From assembly GCA_037954235.1 (NCBI GenBank), contig JBBMOA010000019.1, positions 14,892,305-14,956,304 on the forward strand: a DNA stretch of 64,000 nucleotides. Direction: 5' to 3'. The translations under genes were made by a program, and so were the position numbers. Origin of the DNA: Aulostomus chinensis. Taxonomy: Eukaryota > Chordata > Actinopteri > Syngnathiformes > Aulostomidae. Below are positions 55,425 through 64,000 of this stretch, in pieces. The notes beneath the pieces are model-generated. The model did no database searches. It had not been told where the DNA came from and saw only the letters and a program-made list of their open reading frames with translations. Position 1 is the first letter of the stretch, and each line of letters opens with the position of its first letter.

Positions 55425-56844
55425 AATGTCATTGTATCTAAACCAGTAGGGGACGTGAGTGATGCTGGAGAACAGATCAGAGAACATCAGAACCGCTTCA
55501 TCTGATGTTCTGATGAATATTCAGCAATAAACTCCCCTGAACATCAGAAATCTTCACTTGCGACGCCGTGATCCCGCCGCCATCATGCTGGTGATTCGTC
55601 TGTCGTTAAGTTCACATCTTGCAAGGTTTTTGCATCATACGTGAGACTCTGTTCCCCGATGTCATCAGTGCCAGCAGACAGACCTACACTGTCCTTCCTG
55701 CACGTTCTCATCAGCAGAGAGAAAGACAGAGCGGGGGGGGGGGGGGGTTGGGTGCTGATGCTCTCTGCTCCTGTAGGTTTGGGTTGTTGTTATCCTGGAA
55801 AAACCAGTGATGCCTCAGAAACCACAACAGAGATGTACACTGGCCCACATCTGATATCAGTGCTGTTGTGCGACTGCGTTCAGAGTTTATGCGACTGCCA
55901 TCCGTGCCCCTCGCTTCAGAGCGCCTCAAAAATACACCGATCGAATCAGGAACATTGGAACAATGTAAGCCTATTTTACCAGTTACTCATAGGGTCAAGA
56001 GGCAGTTGTAGTGGCAATGCAGGTTTCATCCAGCGTTTAAACACACAACATGCTTTTCTTGTCATTCACAGATTGTCAACAGAAACAATTACAATTAAAA
56101 AAAAAAAAGGAATTTATTGACGAGCTCGTGCATCACAAGTGGGTCAGCACCGGCGTTTTCACCCGGTCTTGGTCAGTGCTCTGGTCTCCAAATAAAAATC
56201 GGAATTAGCCAAAGCAAATGAGACAGGACCATCGTCAGCATCCGTTACAGTATTAACTCGGCATCTGTGTCGTCTCAGTCGGTGCATCCTCACACTCTGA
56301 CACCCCCAACATGGAGGACAGCTGTGTGACCCACTTCTGCTTGGCAAATAAACAATTCATTAAGATCCCAGGCAGGTCTGGGGGCAGAGGAAGGATGATG
56401 GCATCTTTCTTGTTGGTGCAAAGTCATGAAAAACAAAAATGTACGAGCCACACCTCGATGCAGAGCTGTGTCTGTGTCCGTCCCCACGGATGTGTTCAGA
56501 TCTAGAGAATCAAAACCGGTTTCACGTCGGCGTCTGTTGGAGAGTCTATTTTTCTATCCTTCTGAGGTTAAACTCCCACCCAGAATGAGAGGTTGAGCTG
56601 TGGTCTGACTACATGAGGCAGAAGAGGGATGAGGTGAAGGCCACCAAACCCCAGAGAGCGTTGATGGTTCGCTGGGGTCATGTGATCAGTCGGCCAGTTT
56701 CAGCTACTGGTTGGATGAACTGGTGCTGGATGTGACTGTGGGAGAGATGGGAGGAGCAGCTGGGAAGCCTTCGACTGTTTAATTGGGGAATCCCAAGCAC
56801 TGGTCTGGGGGAGGGGGGGAGTTGTGGGAAGCAATTGACTGCTT

Positions 56845-56852
56845 TGTGTGTG

Positions 56853-56884
<32 letters not shown>

Positions 56885-56895
56885 TGCGTGTGTGT
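56845..56895. repeat. (GT)n and (GTGC)n microsatellite
   Basis: A GT run passes into GTGC units and back to GT. Confidence 0.95.
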
Positions 56896-57344
56896 TAGGG
56901 GTAAATGTTTGTTTTCTGGCTTGAATGATTTAATAATTGTGATCTTTGCAGGTCTGTTGGTGTAAATATATGTGTCCTGGAATGTGTGTGTGTGTAATTT
57001 TGGGTGTGCGCGTGTGTGCAGCTGTGGCACGCAAAAGAAGGCCAGGGCCCCCGGGACAAATGTGGCTGCTTACCCGCTTGGTTGCCATGGTGATGGGGAG
57101 ATGGGAAAGGCTCTGTCGGAATTGCCATTAAAATGGAGAGCCGCACACTACTGCATGCCTACACACAGACACACACACACACGCACACATGCATTCACTT
57201 GAAGACAAAGCAATTACACGTGCGCGCGCACACACGGTTTGGGGGTTCCTTTGCATTAAGAGAATTTTTGTGGTGATTCTTAAAAGTGAACTGTGATTGG
57301 CTGGTGAAATTGTCCAATGTTACAAAGGATGGCTCATATTATCC

Positions 57345-57345
<1 letters not shown>

Positions 57346-57387
<42 letters not shown>
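57346..57387. repeat. (GT)n microsatellite
   Basis: A pure GT run. Confidence 0.97.
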
Positions 57388-57388
<1 letters not shown>

Positions 57389-58605
57389 ACTGAAACCCCT
57401 TTGGAGGATAAAAAAAATTACATGCCCATTAGGTAAAACACTGCCTTCTGGGTCAGTGGTTAAGTTTAGGCAAGTGCTGGTGTAGGGTTAGTCTCAAGGA
57501 AATTAATGCAAATCTATGCAAATACCCCAAAAGTGGCTGAAGGACGTGTGTGTGTGTGTGCGTGTCTGCACTTGAGGACACACTGAGCAGATTGTGGAAC
57601 TCTTCTGTTCTTCAGTAAGTCAAACCTTTAATTTGAGTGCTGATCCAAAACAAACCTCAAGTGTGGACCAAAAGAGTTGAATTCTAATGAAACTGACGCA
57701 CTTCAACTGTTTATAGTCAATGTTTGCTGTAAAGCACACTGGCGTTTGTTTGCTCCAACGTATTTCTTCGTTAAATGTTTATAGAAGAATTCTGGGATAA
57801 TGAAGTGAAATCCGATCATCTGAAGGTTTGCCAGTTTTACAGCTGGTTTGGACAAGCTGTAAAACTGGTGGTGTCTTCGCCCCTGGGACGTCGTCTGTTA
57901 AAGGTCAGGATGCATCCAAGCATCCCACCGGATGCGGTGACGGCCTGGTCTCTTGGGATATTCATTAAGGCACACATCCGAGACAGACACCCAAATCCGA
58001 GTATCAGGCAGAATGTGATTACAGGCAAACAGCAGGGCGCAGGACATCTCATCTCCAGCTACTGATCCTGCACATTTTGGAGGCTGAAATGAATGTTCCC
58101 GCTGGCAGGAGTTAACAAGCTTCCTCATTAAGTTAATGTTAGCTTCATGAGCTGCTTGAAAACACCGGTGGACTTTTAAAAAATATTTCCAGATGACCTG
58201 TTTTAAATCCTGTAAAAGAGGCTTAAATATGCATCTGACGGCCACATACGTATGGGACATCCAAGGAAAAGACCACATGTCTCTATGGAAGATAAAAAGA
58301 ACGACAGCGATGGGATTGAGCTAACGTGAGCGACGTGTAACCCTGCTGGTTCACAGACGTAGTATCACTGTGCTCACACCAAACGCATTCATTCATTCGC
58401 ACAGTTTCCATACGAAGTCCATGCAAACGCGCGAATGAGGCGAATTTTCAGTTGGACAGCGCAAATGACTTTTGCAAGGCGACTTTGCGACGCAAAATTT
58501 CGTCATTCGCGCAAGTTGAAAATATTTAACTTTGGCGAAAATTCACGTTAGGACAGCCAATCAGCGTTGAGGTTGTCCCGACGTCACTGCTGACTGTGTC
58601 ACAAG

Positions 58606-58764
58606 ATGGAGGACAAGTTGATTGAGGCTGTGTGTGGGAACCCGTTGCTATGTGACACTACGTGTCAAAATTACAAGAAACGGTTGAATAAGTTGGTGTC
58701 CATTCGTGAAATTCTGTCATTGATCCTAGCTAGCAGGTCGTTAAACTGGCCAGTCGTCATCTGA
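58606..58764 (+). pseudogene. Truncated MADF-domain gene of a Harbinger element
   Basis: MADF proteins (Myb/SANT-like) are the DNA-binding partners of Harbinger transposase. The frame starts MEDKLIEAVCGNPLLCD, then TTCQNYKKR, matching the first helix and loop of MADF domains, where 'LI-AV' and 'LYD' positions are typical. It then leaves homology and stops after 52 residues. The N-terminal portion is well preserved but nonfunctional. The transposase fragment lies opposite and overlaps its end. Confidence 0.75.
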
Positions 58765-58856
58765 AAATACGGCTGGAAGCAGCAGTGATCCAGACGCAGC
58801 CCCTGGATGAGCAACTCGGGCAAGTGAGCGAACTCGCATATTCGCGCGAATGACAC
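58671..58856 (-). pseudogene. HARBI1-like transposase N-terminal fragment
   Basis: The frame carries EFAHLPELLIQGLRLDH, CCFQPYFQMTTGQFNDLL, ARINDRISRMDTN. It aligns with the fragment at 53208-53529 (RLLQELRLDDGHFQRYF, RAQFDDLLARI, SRMDT). The DDE catalytic region is absent. Confidence 0.8.
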
Positions 58857-59360
58857 AAATGGACACTAAAATGATCCGCCAGTCAAATTTGCGCAAATAA
58901 CACGACGCAAAATTCTCATTCAAGTTTGGTGTGAACACACAGTGAGGCTGTGCTCTTACACATGAATATACAGTGTATGTATTGTGTGTCCACACACTCA
59001 CGCCCGTCATGAAGAAAGGTTAAACTAAACCTTCTCAGCTCATGCTTATTGTATCAGATAGTAATTGTAAGAGGGTGGATGTGTGGAGTCATGATGGGAA
59101 GATTTATCTGACAATATTCGCTTGTTCTCTCTGTCTATCTTTGCTTATGTTCTTCAGACGGCTTATCAGAGTTTCACAAACTAGATTCACGTTGTTGCCC
59201 GAGGCCTCAGCTGCACAGATACGGTTTCGTAATACTGCTGCTTTGTTGCCTGAATAATTTCTTTTTATTTCGGTCTCTGGATCTCCCTGCCTTCATGTCT
59301 ATTTTTTTTTCATCAGCTCCTCTGTCTTCTTCAACTCTCCCTCCTTCATTTAGACCTCTC

Positions 59361-59362
<2 letters not shown>

Positions 59363-59395
<33 letters not shown>

Positions 59396-59400
59396 GTGTG
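59363..59400. repeat. (GT)n microsatellite
   Basis: A GT run with CG interruptions at its end. Confidence 0.95.
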
Positions 59401-61554
59401 CGCGTGCGTTTTAGTGTCCCTGTCTCAATTTTACTTACAATAGAATACGATTTTTTTTTTCACCAAACATTTTTCATATCCATCTCTGTCTGTTGAGTAT
59501 CTCATTGTGTTTGTGAGAATTCTATCTCTAAATCTGTACTATGGTAATATTACTGTATATATTCAGAAATGTTGAGTCTGTATCTCGATACTGTCACTTG
59601 CTTCCGTCTCCACCGGCCCAAATGCTTGCCAACCCTCACTAACATCTAGTTTTTGTCTGGTTTCATCTTCATTGATGTGAGCACAAAACCTGGGTAAATG
59701 TGGTTCCTTGCATCCCACTTCCTGTGCTTCCAAACTCTGCCCCACATACGTCAAGTGGTCAGGGCTCCGCGTCGCTTCTGCTGGAAACTTGTGCTTTGTT
59801 TTTTGTAACCTCAGCAACAAATGCAACCCTTCTGCGATCAGGCAGCACTTCAACATCAGTCAGTAGGCGTTAAATTTGGAAACACAGACCGAAGCCAACC
59901 ACAGTAACAACATCAGTGCTATCCCATTTTTCAGTGTGTTCGTGATGTCTTATCCGACTTGCTGCAAAAACAAAACACAAAGGCATAAATAAACCGCACA
60001 CATCTTTATTTTTCCACAGTAGAACTCCTGTTTTCCCCTCAGTGTGTGTGGAAGATGTCCTCTAGGCCTTTAAAAATGACAAAAATCTCTATAAAAACAG
60101 TTGCTATGCAGCAGGCAGAGCAAATGAAACCTGTGATGTTACTTAAAAAAAAAGCCTGTTACGCTCCTCTGACATAACGCATGATGAGCCTTCCAGGCGT
60201 TAGCATGCTGTTAATGGGCTTCATCAATCACAATTTTTTTTTGGTAAAAGTTCCTAATCAGGGATCCTCTGATACTTTTATAACAAATAAATATACATAT
60301 CATATCAGTGGCAAAGTAGCTTGAACACCCTATTAAAGTCTAGCGTTCAAAGCAGAGTGCTTCCTGGAGTTTTTAGTTCGCGTTTTCTTCTTCGTCTCGT
60401 TCGTTCTGTTACAATTCCACTCTGTCTTTTTCCATCAGGCAGAATCATTGCACCGTTTTCTGTAAAGTGAGTTTCATCCTCCTCTGGAAAAAGAAAAAGA
60501 GTGGAGGACGCCGTCCTTTGGGGGAAACGGTGGCAAATAAAAAGGGCTTGGAGGAGGAGGCTGTAATTATAATCTAGAGCAGCATCCCTCTGTTGTGCAG
60601 CTCATCTTCAAAGGATTACACACTACAACACTTTGTGATTTTAGAAGAAGCCTGGCTGAGCATTATTTGGGCTGAGGGTTTATTTTTAATGGGTTTTTAA
60701 GGCTGTACAGTATAACGTTCAGTTGAGTCAGACAAATACAATGTTGTCAAAACTCATGGATACAATTAGCCCGCTGCTGACTACAAGTCATCCATTGTTC
60801 ACGAACAAGACAGTTAGCGAAGGGGTAGGACTATGAGTGTGATGTCACAGTTTTCTCGGGGCGGATTCCCACAAGGATGATGGAAGTTACCACCGTGGGT
60901 TCCCTGCACCAAATTCTTACAACAAAATTTGCATCAGATCCAAAACTGGTTTAGACTTGACATGAAATCAATGGAGACGCTTCGCAGTAGAGAAGCGTAA
61001 ATACTCGGCTTCAGAGGTCCTGCTGGGTCAATTTACAATTACACTGCAGAAATGCTCCTAGGCAGCGGGGCTTCTGCTGCTGTATTGAGCTTTTTTGGGT
61101 ACTTTCACCAACGGCGACTGGAATGAGGCGAATTGTTTCGGGAGCTAATAACAACGATTGGTTTCAGAGGAGGAGATGGTGTAGAAAGTGATCCTGTGGA
61201 AATGAGGTAATGCCGTGAAGCAGACCAGCTGCGGTCTGCGCTGATGGGAAGTGTAGTTACATTTACCGGGGGTTGCGTCTCTCTGCATTCATGGGTATGT
61301 AGTGACTCACACTCTGTAGGTCACAGCTTCGATTTGACGCAGGAGTTCACACTTGGTATTCCAGGTTTCGTTCCCTTTTATGCGCTTTACCATTTTTGCG
61401 GCATGAACGCTAACGCCTGCAGCGACGTGGACGTGATGCTGTTCATTACTATTGAAATACTCTGTGGTTTCATTTAGCCACTTGTTAGCCACTTCTTCTT
61501 TAAATAAATTTAAAAGCACTATATACTTTTGTATTTAATGGTGTAGAGTTAAGG

Positions 61555-61850
61555 CAGCATGGTGGTGCAGTGGTCAGCACTGTCGCCTCACAGCAAGAAG
61601 ATTCCGGGTTCGAGTCCAGGCTTGGGCAACAGGATCCTCCTGTGTGAGTCTGCATGTTCTCCCTGTTCCTGTGTGGGTTCTCTCTGGTTCTCCAGCTTCC
61701 TCCCACAGTCCAAAAGACATGCAATTGGGGACGAGGCTGATTGATACTCTAAATTGACCGTAGGTGTGAATGGTTGTCTGTCTCTATGTGTTGGTCCTGT
61801 GATGGACTGGTGACCTGTCCAGGGTGAACCCCGCCGCTCTCCCGTAGCCC
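61555..61850 (+). mobile_element. tRNA-derived SINE, copy 2
   Basis: A perfect A box match, TGGTGCAGTGG, lies at 61563-61573 and a perfect B box, GGTTCGAGTCC, at 61608-61618. The body has the same order of phrases as copy 1 (gttctccctgttcctgtgtg, gattgatactctaaattgac, gtgatggactggtgacctgt). The tail breaks off before the ATGG repeats. It is closer to a functional promoter than copy 1. Confidence 0.85.
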
Positions 61851-62206
61851 AACCCTTAATAGGAACTAGCATTATTCAAAATAATGTAAGACATCTGCTA
61901 ATAACGATGACGTCATGATATTATCACGCATCCCTAATCTTAAGCTTTTGTAAACCTTCATTCAGGAATTTAACAAAAAATGCTGTGCCTCTTGATGACA
62001 TCAGAGTAAAAGGGCTATCAGACAGTGGTTCAACACGTCTGAAAGCCTCCAGGCTGCTCCTGTCAGCCTTCGTTCACACGCGGTGACTTAAGGGAGTCGT
62101 ATGATAGTTTTTAGTTGGAGGAATTGTCAGCAGGACATGTCCAGGTCAGGATGTTCATAACAGTCAAATTAGTCTCTCCACTGTTTCCTTTAGTGTGGTT
62201 TCTGCT

Positions 62207-62220
62207 GTTGCCATGGTAAC
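62207..62220. promoter_or_regulatory. Perfect RFX X-box palindrome
   Basis: GTTGCCATGGTAAC fits the consensus for both half-sites of RFX transcription factors. Single-base or half-site variants occur at 57081-57092, 48260-48275 and 11124-11137. A 14-bp match by chance is unlikely at a single place, but function cannot be shown. Confidence 0.45.
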
Positions 62221-64000
62221 ACACAGACCCACGGTGTCAAGTGATAACTCCTCACAGCCTGAAAGCAACTTGACTCATCATTTTTATTTTGCTACAGACG
62301 CAGTGAGTGTCAGACTTGAAGGAGTCAAATGCAAATCCTTGTTAGACACGTCACGTCTTCAAGACTCGTCAAAATCAAACTTGAATTCTTAAGTGAATTT
62401 CACTTGAGATCATGAGTGAGGACATGAATTAAGCAGTATTACAGGAGAGAGTATGACACCTCTGTCGTGAGAGTGATGTGGTAAGAAGACGCTCGGTTAT
62501 TTAATAAAAGACATTCTACGTACATATATATATGTTTTTTAAATACATTTTAAAAAGTACTTGTCAGTGTTTTCTTCTCTTATCCTATACATGTGGCCTA
62601 GCTAATCTCTGGAAAACTCTCACCTCAGCAGATGTACGTGGAACTTTAAAACGGGTTTTCAGATATTTTGTTTTTGCAGTGTTTGGGGATTAATGTCACC
62701 ATGGTTACCAAAATATCCACCAAAAGTAAAAGCGCACCTTTCCTGACAGAGACTTGTGTTTTGATGCGTTACTGTCAAGGTTCTCTCAAAGCTGCAAGTG
62801 GAATTATGCGCCAAAATAATTAGGCAGAGCAAATGCAATACCTGACGACAAGCTAATTTGAGCTAACGTTCCCAAAACATAATAAATACCGCATATAAAC
62901 ACGAGCTCTATCATGTTGCAATTAAGATATCTAATGAATTTTTAAAAAAAAATTCATGTTAAGATTTCAATTGTCCTTGAAAATCACATTTTCAAGCGAG
63001 CGTGTTACAAGGGGAAAAAATTGAAGTAACAAATGACATAGACACTCAGTTGAAAGAAAAAAATTGTGTTTGGGTGTGTCAGTTATATAAAAAATATAGT
63101 AGAGTGGTTGTATGCTCTCTTTAAGTTCTGTATGTTGAGTTAATCTACAATTCAGTTGCATCATTACAACAGCAATGGCACTGCATACTGTATCTCTGGT
63201 ATATTATAAGAAACCAGGGCTGTGTTATGCTAATTTAATTACGCTCTAGTTGACCTTTTATAATGTTAACAGCATTAACGTGCGCACGAATAAAATAAGA
63301 AAATAAGTCGTATGATTCATGTTAATATCAATTCACTGCATCTATGTTGACAAAGTTGTACAGATGAGACATGGGGAACCTTTGCAGTGTTGATCAACAG
63401 CAATGAAACTACAATCAGAAGAGGCATCTGTCAGAGCGCTGCAGGGATCATGGGTTTGTGGGCCAACATGCCAGTTAACATGGTTCCTCAGCCTAAAGCC
63501 ATTACTACTTTGAATTTTGGATAACTGAAAAATAATCTACGGCAAACAAAAGTTTAAGAAACTGACATGTTCTGTTCAGGAAGATAATCTTAATGAATTA
63601 ACATGTCTGTTCTTGATTTTAATGCGCAAATGCAGTCGCTAGTAGTAAAAATGCTAACGTTACGCTATGAAGAAACGACGGCTCATGCTTTTTGGATATT
63701 TTGGACTGTGAGTTAAATACCATCAAATTTGTTAAATATATTACCATGAAATGTCATCAAAACTTCTTCTCTTTGTTTAGTCCACAGGCTCAGATGTGTG
63801 GCTTCAGTGTGATCCAGGATTCTAGAAACATCTACGCATGTGATGGAGGAATGCACAGGGCCTGTAGGGGGCGTAGTCTCCATAGCCCAGCAGTAGTGAG
63901 CTATGTTTGCATGTGATATCATAGATATCCAACTGTACTTGCGTGATATCTGCTTTGTTTAGTCAGTCTTATGCTAAAATATTATTTTCCCCCACTATAT

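Larger units (their letters stand above)
53663..58365. other. Upstream of the palm2 exon: no confirmed gene, part 3
   Basis: Apart from the SINE at 54170-54530, this holds several microsatellites, C and G homopolymers near 54487-54505 and 55734-55747, and a speculative first-exon candidate on the minus strand at 57088-57074. Other open frames have no domain or splice support. Confidence 0.5.
58366..58944. mobile_element. PIF/Harbinger internal-deletion derivative, copy 2 (579 bp)
   Basis: The left end reads cactgtgctcacaccaaacg. The right end, read inversely, reads cactgtgtgttcacaccaaa. CGCGAA-rich subterminal sequence lies inside both ends. The inside keeps the start of a MADF-type gene on the plus strand and an N-terminal transposase fragment on the minus strand, converging on each other. 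This is the two-gene layout of full Harbinger elements, with most of both genes removed. I could not fix a target duplication. Confidence 0.8.
58945..64000. other. Upstream of the palm2 exon: no confirmed gene, part 4
   Basis: This contains one GT microsatellite, the second SINE copy and an RFX-type palindrome. A minus-strand stretch from 60483 to about 60000 looks like a possible terminal exon with an AATAAA at its end, but its protein is not recognisable. The rest is ordinary A+T-rich DNA to the end of the window. Confidence 0.5.

Noticed and set aside
61563..61618. A tRNA gene
   Set aside because: Only A and B boxes are tRNA-like; the sequence does not fold as a cloverleaf by eye and continues into a repeated SINE body.
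1..64000. CRISPR arrays, operons, phage or plasmid features
   Set aside because: The tandem repeats present lack unique equal-length spacers, and the exon-intron structure is clearly that of an animal genome.

Overview
The window looks like nuclear DNA from a ray-finned (teleost) fish. It is A+T-rich and mostly non-coding, with GT-AG introns, many long CA/GT, GA and CT microsatellites, a tRNA-derived SINE present twice, hAT and PIF/Harbinger-type DNA transposon remnants, and several fish-style foldback repeats. I see no bacterial operons, rRNA, tRNA genes or CRISPR arrays, and no feature suggesting a viral genome.

One gene can be read with confidence: a paralemmin-family gene on the minus strand, closest in my judgement to paralemmin-2 (palm2). 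I reconstructed seven coding exons from splice sites and reading phase. In transcript order they are 36381-36331, 26983-26903, 20430-20309, 6396-6282, 5714-5693 (a 22-nt microexon), 4814-4689 and 3963-3089. The phases join exactly and give a 463-residue protein. Its N-terminal half is a coiled coil, its middle and C-terminal parts carry paralemmin signature blocks, and it ends in a Cys-rich CaaX box (C-C-I-L-M) for lipid anchoring to the inner face of the plasma membrane. The start is not settled: the first coding exon sits behind two possible splice acceptors, so the true 5' exon may lie further upstream on this strand.

Layout. 1-3088: 3' UTR and flank, with a long GA tract. 3089-6396: the compact 3' half of the gene, with short introns full of GT microsatellites. 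6397-20308, 20431-26902 and 26984-36330: three large introns holding foldback repeats, microsatellites and minisatellites. 36382-64000: no exon I can confirm. This part is either a long first intron or 5' flank. It carries a 204-bp hAT MITE with a perfect 8-bp target duplication, two Harbinger derivatives, both SINE copies, a roughly 500-bp MITE and a diverged tandem repeat of about 185 bp.

I found no convincing new biological system. The best leads are the microexon lying next to a CA-repeat splicing-element candidate, the ambiguous translation start, and a Harbinger deletion derivative that still holds the starts of both of its genes. Identifications rest on reading the sequence and on remembered family sequences; no database search was run.
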